Assembly: GCA_037045535.1 (NCBI GenBank) | Contig: JBAOHI010000073.1 | Location: 496,001-560,000 of the forward strand | Reading direction: 5' to 3' | From: Competibacter_A sp037045535 | GTDB taxonomy: Bacteria > Pseudomonadota > Gammaproteobacteria > Competibacterales > Competibacteraceae | Length of the DNA stretch: 64,000 bases | Shown: piece by piece, positions 1 through 8,524 of the stretch | Numbering within the stretch: the first letter of the stretch is position 1 | Layout of the letters: the number at the start of each line of letters is the position of its first letter | Translations under genes and position numbers: made by a program | The notes under the pieces: model-generated | What the model was told of the DNA's origin: nothing | Seen by the model: only the letters and a program-made list of their open reading frames with translations | The model's database searches: none

Positions 1-139
1 AGCCCTTACCGGTCACCGGGCTGACGTTCTCGAAATACTCGCCTTTGGTCGGCGCGACCCACTGGCCACCGATGAAATTGGCGTAGCGCGATTTAAAGCT
101 GACTTTAGAACCGGACTGGCCGGGGGATGCGTACAACAT
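1..139 (-). CDS. Aldehyde dehydrogenase, N-terminus only (ExaC/AldB type)
   Basis: Only the first 46 residues are present; the gene runs off the left edge. They contain the motif NFIGGQWVAP followed by NVSPVTGK, which is the opening of NAD-dependent aldehyde dehydrogenases of the ExaC/AldB subfamily. The ATG at 137-139 is preceded by AGGAGA at good spacing. It is the last visible gene of the run starting with the methanol dehydrogenase at 5158 and lies 34 bp behind the methyltransferase. By inference it oxidises the aldehyde made by the alcohol dehydrogenase. The catalytic Cys and Glu are outside the window, so subfamily assignment rests on the N-terminus alone. Confidence 0.85.
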   Translation of the reverse strand, partial: MLYASPGQSGSKVSFKSRYANFIGGQWVAPTKGEYFENVSPVTGKG

Positions 140-173
140 GTCGTTTCTCCTTCGGTAGTTTTTGACGACGGAT

Positions 174-1187
174 TTACCCGTCGCCGTTTTCTCGGGCAGC
201 GAGCAGCGATCCGACCGATCCCGTTCTCGCGCGAGATCGATCGACCACCAGCCAACCACCGTGATACTCGAAGTACTCGCAATGGCCGCCCAGCGCCCGC
301 CCCAACGCAAGCAGCCGCTCGCGGTCGAAGATCTGCCGGTGGCCGTAACGAGGATCGGGCACCTTTTCGAGCGGCACCGCGACGATCAGCCGTCGGGCGG
401 CGAGCCGCCAGAGATTGGCCATCGCCCGGTCGGTTTGCACCGGTTCAAGGTGTTCCAGCAGGTGCAGCGCGGTTACCGCGTCGAAGCGCGCCGGCAACGG
501 CGCCAACTCTCGCTCGATGTCGTCGGCCAAAATATCGGCGACGCCGAACCGGACCCGACCCGAGCCGTCGTGATTGGCGTAATCGCCGGCGAACGCCATC
601 AACGCTGGGTTCAGGTCGCAACCGGCGATCTCGCCCAGAACCCCGGAACGGACGCGCGCCAACAGCAGCGGAAAGAAGCCGAAACAGGTCGCCACGTCGA
701 GGACCGTCGGCGGCGTTGCGGCGGGCGGCAAGGATTCGATCAGTTCCAGCGCGCGGCGATAGATCGCGCCGAACAAGCCGATGAAATCGCTCGCCGACTC
801 GCTCGGTGGTTCGGGCGGCCGCCCCAGCCGGGCGCTGCGCTGGGTGGCATCCACGGTGTTGGCGTAAAACAGCCGCCAGGCGACGCGCTCGTTGCCGGCC
901 ATGGAGCGGACGATGTCGCCGACCGCGCGCTCGAACAAATCTTGTTCGCTGTAGCCGCTGTCGATGCGTTGGCGGTGGGCGGTCAACAGCGGCAACAGCT
1001 CGGTGACGACATGGTGGCCGAGGTTGTTGTCGATCTCGGTGGGTGCGAAATCGTGGACGATGACGAACTCGTCGGTCGGTGGCGGGGTCAGGGCGTACAG
1101 CCGGAAGCGCGCGCTAACGCCCAGTGGCGTGGCGCGCTGTTCCAAGCCTTCGACCAACAGGGCGTGACGACGGCGCGAGAGCATCAT
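174..1187 (-). CDS. SAM-dependent class I methyltransferase of the methanol dehydrogenase cluster
   Basis: The 337-residue protein has a Rossmann-type methyltransferase core in its second half: a motif I variant DVATCFGFFPLLLA, an acidic GCDLNP loop, and the post-motif ALHLLEHL. The N-terminal ~150 residues match nothing I recognise. The ATG at 1185-1187 is chosen because GGAG sits upstream; a TTG at 1217 would add ten residues and overlap the VWA gene. It lies between the CoxE-like gene (start regions overlap or nearly touch) and the aldehyde dehydrogenase, so it is co-transcribed. A relation to mycofactocin-sugar methyltransferases (MftM) is conceivable because the cluster's dehydrogenase belongs to a nicotinoprotein family often tied to mycofactocin, but this is a guess. 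The substrate is unknown. Confidence 0.75.
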   Translation of the reverse strand: MMLSRRRHALLVEGLEQRATPLGVSARFRLYALTPPPTDEFVIVHDFAPTEIDNNLGHHVVTELLPLLTAHRQRIDSGYSEQDLFERAVGDIVRSMAGNERVAWRLFYANTVDATQRSARLGRPPEPPSESASDFIGLFGAIYRRALELIESLPPAATPPTVLDVATCFGFFPLLLARVRSGVLGEIAGCDLNPALMAFAGDYANHDGSGRVRFGVADILADDIERELAPLPARFDAVTALHLLEHLEPVQTDRAMANLWRLAARRLIVAVPLEKVPDPRYGHRQIFDRERLLALGRALGGHCEYFEYHGGWLVVDRSRARTGSVGSLLAARENGDG

Positions 1188-1203
1188 GAGATCGGCTCCA
1201 TGA

Positions 1204-2727
1204 TCAAGGCCGGACAACCGAGTGGCGCAACAGGCTCTCGGTCACCTGACCGAGCTGCCGCAGGTTACGAACGACCTCGGTTTGGTGGCACACCGGCTCG
1301 TACAGGGGCATGTCGCATCCTCCCATCCGCCAACTGCCGCGCGATTCCGGCGATAGCCACAGCAGTCGCTTGGCTCGGCGGCGGATCGCCTCCAGCGCCC
1401 AGACCTGGGGCGGGTTGCGGTTGCCGCGACCGTCGCCGAGGACGATGACGGTGGTCTGTGGCGTGACCGCCGCCAGATAGCGATTGTGAAACCGCTCCAA
1501 GGCTCGGCCGTAGTTGCTGTCCACCTCGGTATCCAGCAAACTGCCGTCGAACACGGCGGCGATGGCCTCGTCGATGCCGAGCCGGTCGAAATACGCGCTG
1601 ATTTCCACCAGATCGCCGACGAAGGCAAAACTGCGCACCCGCTCGAACAACGTTTGCAGGTTATAGACCAGGTGTAGCATGAAACGAGCAGTATTGCGAA
1701 CCGACAGGCTGACATCGCAGATCACCGCCAACCGGGGTTTTTCGTCGCGATAGTGGGTCAGCACCGGCTGAAACGGGATGCCTTCGTATTTCATGTTACG
1801 GCGCAAGGTCAGCGGGACGCTGATCCGACCCTGCGGGCCGATGCGCCGCCGGTAAGAACGCGCGCCGCGCATCCGTCGGCACAACCGCTGCACGATCTCG
1901 GTCATGTCCCGCCGCTCCTGCTCGGTGAAACGATAGTCGGGTCGGGGTCGAGCCGGTCGCTCGGTGGTCGGCAACGACTCCTGCCGCAGTGCCAGTTCAC
2001 GCTCCAGATGGCGTTTCAGCAATTCCGGCAGTCTGGCGATGCCGCCGGTGACGCGAGCGGACAGTTTTTGAAGCAAATTTTCGTCAAGGTCGGCGTCGTT
2101 CAACTCGTCCAGCAGGTCGGTCACGGCGTCGGCGATCAGATCGGCGTCCAAGGCGGCGATGGCCTCGTCGAAATTCAACTCACCGGCTCGGTGGGCATGC
2201 TTGACTCGTTGCGCTTTCAACAGTTGCAGGGCGTTGCGCAGCGCTTGATCCAGCAGTTCGCGGTGGCGGCTCAACACCAGATTTTGACCGAACTCGGCCA
2301 AGCTGAAATCGTCGGGATCTTGATGGGCGTTGAAATGGGTTGCCATTTGCGACTCATCGAAATAATCCCGGATGTCGAGGAGATCTTCGTGGGCGTGATC
2401 GCCGTCCGGGCGACCGCTCGCCGCCTCTGGCGCCGCGACCGCTGCCGACGGTTGCAGCGAGGTTTCGGGTGGGGGCGGCAATCCGGTTGCCGGTTCAGCG
2501 GATCGCGCGTGCTTGGGCAGGCTGAAGAATTGATCGAACAACTCTTCGAACAGGGACAAATCGCGCACGTCCTTAATCAAAGTACAACGCAAGATCGCAC
2601 GCACCGTGTCACGGTCGTGCAGCGATACCCGTGCCAGCGCTTGCATTGCATCCAGCGATTCGGCAGGCGAGATCCGCACGCCCCGCCGTTTCAGCAGGAA
2701 GACGAAGCGGTTGATGGCGGCGTCCAT
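1204..2727 (-). CDS. CoxE-like VWA-domain protein (partner of MoxR)
   Basis: The 507-residue protein has a C-terminal VWA/CoxE domain. After RRNMKYEGIPFQPVL comes the MIDAS-like strand LAVICDVSLSVRNTARFM (D-x-S-x-S), and later VIVLGDGRGNRNPP and the C-terminal CDMPLYEP typical of CoxE. The N-terminal 150 residues (start MDAAINRFVFLLKRRGVRIS) resemble the leading domain of these proteins. The start is the ATG at 2725-2727, overlapping the MoxR stop by one base (TGATG), a sign of translational coupling. MoxR ATPase plus VWA pairs insert metals into, or activate, enzymes such as CO dehydrogenase, NO reductase and Rubisco. Here the likely client is the metal-dependent methanol dehydrogenase encoded just upstream, which is inference. 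Confidence 0.88.
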   Translation of the reverse strand: MDAAINRFVFLLKRRGVRISPAESLDAMQALARVSLHDRDTVRAILRCTLIKDVRDLSLFEELFDQFFSLPKHARSAEPATGLPPPPETSLQPSAAVAAPEAASGRPDGDHAHEDLLDIRDYFDESQMATHFNAHQDPDDFSLAEFGQNLVLSRHRELLDQALRNALQLLKAQRVKHAHRAGELNFDEAIAALDADLIADAVTDLLDELNDADLDENLLQKLSARVTGGIARLPELLKRHLERELALRQESLPTTERPARPRPDYRFTEQERRDMTEIVQRLCRRMRGARSYRRRIGPQGRISVPLTLRRNMKYEGIPFQPVLTHYRDEKPRLAVICDVSLSVRNTARFMLHLVYNLQTLFERVRSFAFVGDLVEISAYFDRLGIDEAIAAVFDGSLLDTEVDSNYGRALERFHNRYLAAVTPQTTVIVLGDGRGNRNPPQVWALEAIRRRAKRLLWLSPESRGSWRMGGCDMPLYEPVCHQTEVVRNLRQLGQVTESLLRHSVVRP

Positions 2728-3800
2728 CACGCGCCCCCGGTGCGACCGTCGGTGCGGCCGCGATAGCTGGTGAAATAGCGGGCGGTGTGCTCTTGCCGGC
2801 GCTGTTCCAGAGACATCGCGTCGGGTTCGGCCGGCCGTTGCGGCGGGAGCGGCGTCGGGGCGGTGGCGGGTTGCGGCGCCGACTGCCCCTGAATCGGCTC
2901 GGCGATCCAAGGCAACTGCTCGTTGACCCGCTGGGTGTCGCGCTCGTACTTGACCAGTAAATGCAGCGTTTCCTCCAGCAAAGCGGGCGTCAGAGCGTCG
3001 GCGTCAAGCAGCACCAGCGCGCGCGCCCAATCCAGCGTCTCGCTGATGCTGGGTGCCTTGCGCAAATCTAGCGCCCGCAAACGGCGGATCACCGCGATCA
3101 CCTGCTCGGCCAGGGTTTCGCGCAGCGCCGGGACTTTCAGGCGAACGATTTCCAGTTCCCGTCGTTCGTCGGGATAATCGATGAACAGATGCAAGCAGCG
3201 ACGCTTGAGGGCATCGCTCAAATCGCGGGTGTTGTTGCTGGTGATGATGACGAAGGGAACGGTCTTGGCCGTGACGGTACCGAGCTCCGGCACCGTGACC
3301 TGGAAATCGCTCAGCACTTCCAACAAAAACGCTTCGAACTGCTCCTCGGCGCGGTCGAGCTCGTCGATCAGTAGCACCACCGGATCGGGGGAGTCAATGG
3401 CCTGGAGGATGGGGCGGCGCACCAGGAAACGCTCGGAAAAAAACACGTCCTCGTGCAGATTCAGGCGTGCGACTGCCTCGTGCAGGCCATCGACACCGTC
3501 GAACAGTTGGCCGATCTTGTCGCGCAGGATCTGCGTGTAAAGCAGTTGCTTGCCGTACTCCCACTCGTACAGGGCGTGGGCTTCGTCCAATCCGCCGTAG
3601 CATTGCAACCGGATCAACGCGCGCCCCAAGGCGGCGGACACTACCTTCGCCAGTTCGGTCTTGCCCACGCCAGCCGGCCCCTCGATCAGGATCGGCTTTC
3701 GCATTTGCAAGGCCAGAAAGACGACGGTCGCCAGTTTACGGTCGCAGATGTACTGCTGCTCGCGCAAGCGCGCGATGGTCTGCTCGATCGATTCGAACAT
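2727..3800 (-). CDS. MoxR-family AAA+ ATPase
   Basis: The 357-residue protein has Walker A GPAGVGKTELAK (residues ~41-52), Walker B VVLLIDELDRAEEQFEAF, sensor 1 IITSNNTRDLSDALKRRC, and the arginine finger region typical of MoxR ATPases. The last ~60 residues are Pro/Ala-rich and probably disordered. It is 95 bp behind the methanol dehydrogenase and coupled to the VWA gene by a TGATG overlap. MoxR proteins act as metal-cofactor or enzyme-activation chaperones with their VWA partner. The founding member sits in PQQ-methanol dehydrogenase clusters; here it accompanies an unrelated iron-type alcohol dehydrogenase. Confidence 0.92.
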   Translation of the reverse strand: MFESIEQTIARLREQQYICDRKLATVVFLALQMRKPILIEGPAGVGKTELAKVVSAALGRALIRLQCYGGLDEAHALYEWEYGKQLLYTQILRDKIGQLFDGVDGLHEAVARLNLHEDVFFSERFLVRRPILQAIDSPDPVVLLIDELDRAEEQFEAFLLEVLSDFQVTVPELGTVTAKTVPFVIITSNNTRDLSDALKRRCLHLFIDYPDERRELEIVRLKVPALRETLAEQVIAVIRRLRALDLRKAPSISETLDWARALVLLDADALTPALLEETLHLLVKYERDTQRVNEQLPWIAEPIQGQSAPQPATAPTPLPPQRPAEPDAMSLEQRRQEHTARYFTSYRGRTDGRTGGA

Positions 3801-3895
3801 GCGCCGACTCCACCAGCCTTGGTCCGTCGGGAACGACGAACCAAGCCTTCAGCGAACCACTCGTGTGAAAAGCTTAGACCAATCGCAACCCGTTT

Positions 3896-5158
3896 TTAGT
3901 AGGTGCCGGTCAAAGAATGACGCACGACTGGCGCCACGGACTCGTAGCTACAGTCGCGAGCGTTGCCCGGTGTCGAGCCGTCGCCGAGTACATGCCGGGT
4001 GATGCGATCGACATCGCGGTCGTCGCCGGCGACTTTGGCGCTGCTCAGTTCGGCGTAGCGGCCTTTACCCATCTGCGACTTGGTGTAGGCACCCACGCTG
4101 ACGAAATTAGCGGGGACTTGCACGTCCTTGCTCAAGCGGATCGCTGCCTCGATGGCTCGTTCGGCGGCGGAAACATCCGACAAGCCGTCCACGTTTTCGC
4201 CCATCGCCCTGGCGATATCACGGAAGCGCTTGTAGTTGGTCGGCATGTTGAATTCCCAAACGCGGGGCAAAGCGATCGCATTGTTCAGACCATGATGCGA
4301 GTCGTAGAAGGCGCTCACCGCGTGAGAGATGGAATGGATGATACCGAGACCACCGCTGTTGAACGCCTGCGCCGAGATGTAGGAGGCGTACATCATGTTG
4401 AGGCGGGCTTCGTAGTTCAGCGGTTCGAACACCGCGCGCCGCAGGTTTTGCGCCACCAGTTCGATACCCAACAGTGCGCTGCCCAAGCTCGGCATGAAGT
4501 CGATCCGCGAGACGTAGGGCTCGGAAGCGTGCGCCAGCACGTCGAAGCCGCAGTAGGCGGTCAAGTCGGCAGGCATCGAGAAATGCAGCACCGGATCGTT
4601 GATGCTCAGCGTTACCGGGACGTTTTCGTCCATGCCGAGCCACTTGTAGGGCGCTTTTTCCGAAGTGGTGTCGGTAATGACGTAGGCCCAACTGGTCTCG
4701 GAGCCGGTGCCGGCGGTGGTGTTGACGGCGATGTGCGGCGGATTGTTTGGGTTGTCCGATTTGTTGAAGCCGTCGAACTCGTTGACGTTGCGGCCATCGT
4801 GGGAAACCACGATCCGCGCGCCCTTGGTGGCGTCAGTCACGCTGCCGCCGCCGATGGAGATGAAACTATCGCATTTCTCGCGCTTATAAAGGTCGGCGAT
4901 GTCCATGACGTTATAATCCTTGGGATTGGATTCGATCTTGTCATAGAGCACCACGTCGATGTCGCGGTATTTGATCTTGCCGACGATATCCTCGACGATG
5001 CCGGTGCCGCGCAGGCCGGATGTCGAGACCAGACAGCGCTTGAAGCCAAGCTTTTTGGCCTCCACGCCGATCATTTCGTAAGCACCAGGGCCGAGCAGTC
5101 CGCGCGGGATACGGTGAAATTCCTTGATCGGGAACTGCCAGAGTTTATGAGCTTCCAC
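3896..5158 (-). CDS. NDMA-dependent-type methanol dehydrogenase (nicotinoprotein, iron-ADH family)
   Basis: The 420-residue protein matches, almost end to end as I remember it, the Amycolatopsis/Mycobacterium NDMA-dependent methanol dehydrogenase: LWQFPIKEFHRIPRG at the N-terminus, YDKIESNPKDYNVM, GGGSVTDATKGARIV (NAD binding), NTTAGTGSETSWAYVITD, GFDVLAHASEPYVSRIDF and GIIHSISHAVSAFYDSHHGL (metal His residues). These decameric enzymes hold NADP(H) tightly and pass electrons to an acceptor other than free NAD. The start is the GTG at 5156-5158, because AGGAGG lies six bases upstream; the ATG ten codons further out has no such site. It leads the run to MoxR, CoxE, methyltransferase and aldehyde dehydrogenase. 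Substrate may be methanol or another primary alcohol. Confidence 0.9.
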   Translation of the reverse strand: MEAHKLWQFPIKEFHRIPRGLLGPGAYEMIGVEAKKLGFKRCLVSTSGLRGTGIVEDIVGKIKYRDIDVVLYDKIESNPKDYNVMDIADLYKREKCDSFISIGGGSVTDATKGARIVVSHDGRNVNEFDGFNKSDNPNNPPHIAVNTTAGTGSETSWAYVITDTTSEKAPYKWLGMDENVPVTLSINDPVLHFSMPADLTAYCGFDVLAHASEPYVSRIDFMPSLGSALLGIELVAQNLRRAVFEPLNYEARLNMMYASYISAQAFNSGGLGIIHSISHAVSAFYDSHHGLNNAIALPRVWEFNMPTNYKRFRDIARAMGENVDGLSDVSAAERAIEAAIRLSKDVQVPANFVSVGAYTKSQMGKGRYAELSSAKVAGDDRDVDRITRHVLGDGSTPGNARDCSYESVAPVVRHSLTGTY

Positions 5159-5627
5159 GGTTGACCTCCTCTTAGGGTTACGGGGCACGGATCGTTCCGC
5201 ACCATTTCCCCGCCGGTGGCAGGGCGTTGCCTTTGAGCGGACTGGGTGATCCCCAAAACGCTCGGCAATCGTTTTATTGGCTTCGGTTCGTCAGTGGATT
5301 CGCCGATGCCGGCTCTGAGGAGAGTCAAAAAGCGCGCCAACGTGCGTGCACGATGGCGATCTGAGATAGGACTTTCTTTTAAAAAGAAAATAAATCGATA
5401 AAAGCGGTACGAACCGGCTGGCATCGCGCATCGCGCAAAACCATTGCGAAAAAATCGCAACATTCTGTGTCACGCGGATTGTGCCAGCCGTTACAGTGCT
5501 ACGAAGAACGAAAGAATGGATAGGCTGATTCTGCGATGCCTTGCCGCCGTAGGCCGCTTGGCAAATCCCGAATTCGGTCCCGGAATCCCCCAAACCGCTT
5601 GCGCCACGTCGGCTCGTGGGACTTCGA
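5159..5627. promoter_or_regulatory. Upstream region of the methanol dehydrogenase operon with two palindromes
   Basis: About 470 bp without a gene, between lysS (ending at 5628) and the dehydrogenase. It contains an AT-rich near-perfect palindrome at 5373-5389 (TTTCTTTT, one base, AAAAGAAA) and an inverted repeat at 5444-5460 (TTGCGA, five A, TCGCAA). Both could bind a regulator or form hairpins. A TGGCAC at about 5480-5500 on the minus strand resembles half a sigma-54 site, but the -12 GC is not at the right distance. The promoter of the operon must lie here; I cannot place it. Confidence 0.45.
5165..5170 (-). promoter_or_regulatory. Perfect Shine-Dalgarno site of the methanol dehydrogenase gene
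   Basis: AGGAGG on the minus strand, six bases before a GTG start codon. It decides the start of the gene in favour of GTG at 5158 and suggests strong translation. Confidence 0.85.
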
Positions 5628-7127
5628 TCACTCCGGCCGCAGGTGCGGAAACAGCAACACGTCTCGAATCGAAGGCGCATCGGCGAATAGCATCACCAGT
5701 CGGTCGATGCCGATCCCCTCTCCCGCCGTCGGCGGCAAGCCGTATTCCAGCGCCCGGATGTAATCGGCGTCGTAGTGCATCGCCTCGTGGTCGCCGGCAG
5801 CTTTCGCTTCCGCCTGTTTGCGAAACCGCTCCGCCTGATCCTCGGGGTCGTTCAACTCGGAAAACCCGTTAGCGATTTCTCGTCCGCCCACGAACAACTC
5901 GAAGCGGTCGGTGATCGTCGGATCGGTGTCGTTGCGGCGGGCCAGCGGCGATACTTCGGTCGGGTAGGCGGTAATAAAGGTTGGATCGCGCAACTGATGC
6001 TCGACCGTCTGCTCGAAGATATCCAGTTGCACTCGACCCAAACCGTGGTCGGGCTGGACTTTCAAGCCCAATCCTTCAGCGATTCGCCGAGCGCTGTCCA
6101 AATCATCCAATTGCCCAGCATTGATGGCCAGATTAAAAGACAAGATCGCTTCCTTGACCGTTAGCCGCCGGAAAGGTCGGCCAAAATCGTAATTTTCGTC
6201 CTGATACGAAAGGATCGTGGTATTCAATAAAGCTTGCGCCATGCCGCGCAATAACTCCTCGGTCAAATCCATCAGGTCGCGATGATCCGCATAAGCTTGA
6301 TAGAATTCCAGCATGGTGAATTCGGGATTGTGGCGAGTGGACAATCCCTCATTACGAAAATTACGGTTGATTTCGTAAACCTTCTCGAAACCGCCCACCA
6401 CCAACCGCTTTAGATACAGTTCCGGCGCGATGCGCAAATACAATTCCATGTCCAGCGCATTGTGATGCGTAATGAACGGCCGGGCTGCCGCTCCGCCGGG
6501 AATCGGCTGCATCATTGGCGTCTCGACTTCCAGGAAGCCGCGCCGATTGAAAAAGTCGCGGATATGCGCGACCACAGCGGAACGCAATTTGAAAGTCGCG
6601 CGAGTGGACTCGTTCATGATCAGGTCCACGTAACGCTGCCGGTAGCGGGTTTCCTGATCGGCCAGCCCGTGAAACTTCTCCGGCAAGGGGCGCAGCGATT
6701 TGGTCAATAACCGCAGAGTATCGACCTTGATCGACAGTTCGCCGGTCTTGGTTTTGAACACCGTACCTTCCGCACCGAGGATGTCGCCCAAATCCCAAGC
6801 TTTGAAATCCTCGTAGAGCCCTTCAGGCAAGGCGTTCTTCTGAACGAACAATTGGATGTCGCCGGACATATCTCGCAATCGGGCAAAGCTGGCCTTACCC
6901 ATAATTCGTTTAGCCAGCATTCGCCCAGCGACACGAACGCGCCGATGCTCGGTTTCGAATTCGGCACCGTCTTTATCGCCATAAGCGGCGTGCAGATCCG
7001 CTGCCAGCGCGTCGCGACGGAAATCGGTGGGATAGGCATTACCCAGCTGACGCCATTCAGCGAGCTTTTGGCGACGCAGGGCGATCAGCTTGTTTTCGTC
7101 GAAAAATTCTTCGGGGGCGTCCATCAT
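5628..7127 (-). CDS. lysS: Lysyl-tRNA synthetase, class II
   Basis: The 499-residue protein charges tRNA-Lys in the cytoplasm. The N-terminal OB-fold anticodon-binding domain carries GRMLAKRIMGKASFARLRD. The class II catalytic core shows motif 1 (FLEVETPMM), motif 2 (FRNEGLSTRHNPEFTMLEFY) and motif 3 (GEGIGIDRLVML). Length is normal for bacterial LysS. It follows prfB on the same strand after ~200 bp, the same order as prfB-lysS in Escherichia coli. Two consecutive ATG codons open the frame (7122-7127) with only a weak ribosome site, so the first is taken by convention. Confidence 0.97.
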   Translation of the reverse strand: MMDAPEEFFDENKLIALRRQKLAEWRQLGNAYPTDFRRDALAADLHAAYGDKDGAEFETEHRRVRVAGRMLAKRIMGKASFARLRDMSGDIQLFVQKNALPEGLYEDFKAWDLGDILGAEGTVFKTKTGELSIKVDTLRLLTKSLRPLPEKFHGLADQETRYRQRYVDLIMNESTRATFKLRSAVVAHIRDFFNRRGFLEVETPMMQPIPGGAAARPFITHHNALDMELYLRIAPELYLKRLVVGGFEKVYEINRNFRNEGLSTRHNPEFTMLEFYQAYADHRDLMDLTEELLRGMAQALLNTTILSYQDENYDFGRPFRRLTVKEAILSFNLAINAGQLDDLDSARRIAEGLGLKVQPDHGLGRVQLDIFEQTVEHQLRDPTFITAYPTEVSPLARRNDTDPTITDRFELFVGGREIANGFSELNDPEDQAERFRKQAEAKAAGDHEAMHYDADYIRALEYGLPPTAGEGIGIDRLVMLFADAPSIRDVLLFPHLRPE

Positions 7128-7334
7128 TTTTTCGCTAGGTTATGCTGCTGGCGATAATACGCTACACATCAATTTCAACGTTCTTGGGAAAATCAGGAGC
7201 CAAGTCAGATTGTTCCATCTTCCCAGTTGCATTATAAAAACGCAGGGATGTTCGCAAACTTCTTGCCAGTTCATGTTATCGCCCCAAACGAAAGCAGATC
7301 TGGAAAACAAGAGGAAATTTTACTCGCAAAAAAC

Positions 7335-8433
7335 CTACAACCCGCTTTTTAAACTGGCCTCGATGAAATCGTCCAGATCACCGTCCAACACTGCCTGGGT
7401 ATTACTGTTCTCGATACCAGTACGCAAATCCTTGATACGCGACTGATCCAGCACGTAAGAGCGGATTTGATTGCCCCAACCGATATCGGATTTAGTGTCT
7501 TCCACCGCTTGGGCCTTGGCGTTGCGCTTCTGCAATTCCAGCTCGTACAGCTTGGCCTTGAGTTGTTTCATGGCGGTAGAGCGGTTTTTGTGCTGGGAAC
7601 GGTCGTTCTGACACTGCACGACGATATTGGTCGGCAAGTGCGTGATGCGCACCGCCGATTCGGTACGGTTGACGTGCTGTCCGCCGGCCCCGGAGGCGCG
7701 ATAGACATCGACCCGCAAATCCGCCGGATTGATGTCCACTTCAATGTTGTCGTCCACCTCCGGCGAGACGAACACCGCCGCGAACGAGGTGTGCCGGCGA
7801 TTACCGGAATCGAACGGCGATTTGCGCACCAGTCGGTGAACGCCGGTTTCGGTGCGCAACCAACCGTAGGCGTAGCTGCCTTCGAAACCGATGCTGGCGC
7901 TCTTGATGCCGGCCACTTCGCCCGGCGACACTTCCAGCAATTCGGTTTTGAAACCGCGCCGCTCACCCCAGCGCAAGTACATCCGCAACAACATTTCCGC
8001 CCAGTCCTGCGCCTCGGTACCGCCAGAACCCGCCTGGATATCGAGAAAGGCATTGTTGGGATCCAGCTCGCCGGCAAACATCCGCTGGAATTCCAAATCG
8101 GCCACCACGCACGCATAGCCTTCCAGGTCCCGCACGACCTCGGTCACCGCTGCCTCGTCGTCCTCCTCGCCGGCCAACGTCAGCAGTTCGGCGACCTCAT
8201 TCAAACCTCGGTCAAGGCGTTCCAATCGCTCAACCACCACTTCCAATTGGGCACGTTCCTTACCAAGCGCTTGCGCTCGTTCGGGATTGTTCCAGACATC
8301 CGGCTCCTGCAACTCCCGGTTGACTTCGATCAGTCGCTCGCGCTTGGTTTCGAAGTCAAAGATACCCCCTCAGAGACGCGCAGCGCCCCCGCAAGTCGCC
8401 GATCTGGTTGAAATAGGGATTGAGTTCTTGCAT
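7335..8433 (-). CDS. prfB: Peptide chain release factor 2 (with programmed +1 frameshift)
   Basis: RF2 reads UGA and UAA stop codons. The gene starts at ATG 8431-8433 (MQELNPYFNQIGDLRGR...), reaches an in-frame TGA as codon 26 (8356-8358), and continues in the +1 frame to 7335. The joined product is 365 residues, the same as E. coli RF2. Visible hallmarks are the SPF tripeptide in RLVRKSPFDSG and the catalytic GGQ in RASGAGGQHVNRTES. The first 25 codons are easily missed because the remaining frame alone looks like a 325-residue gene. Expression is self-regulated: low RF2 lets the ribosome pause at the UGA and slip forward. lysS follows downstream. Confidence 0.97.
8355..8370 (-). promoter_or_regulatory. 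RF2 programmed +1 frameshift signal
   Basis: On the minus strand the sequence reads AGGGGG TAT CTT TGA C, identical to the E. coli prfB recoding site. AGGGGG (8365-8370) acts as an internal Shine-Dalgarno that pushes the ribosome, CTT (8359-8361) is the slippery codon and TGA (8356-8358) the autoregulatory stop. The frame after the slip matches RF2 (DFETKRERLIEVN). Confidence 0.97.
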
Positions 8434-8524
8434 GACCACCATCTTCCGCGCCGTGTTGGCAAAAGGTGGAATTGTACCGGTACGGCGGGCACTCGTCACC
8501 CGCCAGGCAGCGGGCTCGGTCGAT

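Noticed and set aside
162..1448. Long open frame on the plus strand across the methyltransferase and VWA genes
   Set aside because: It is the antisense shadow of GC-rich coding DNA, with Arg/Gln-rich composition and no family similarity. The same applies to other long antisense frames, such as 3917-5164, 9011-9874 and 53903-54835.
5480..5500. Possible sigma-54 promoter (TGGCAC on the minus strand) before the methanol dehydrogenase operon
   Set aside because: The -12 GC is not at the required spacing from the -24 GG.
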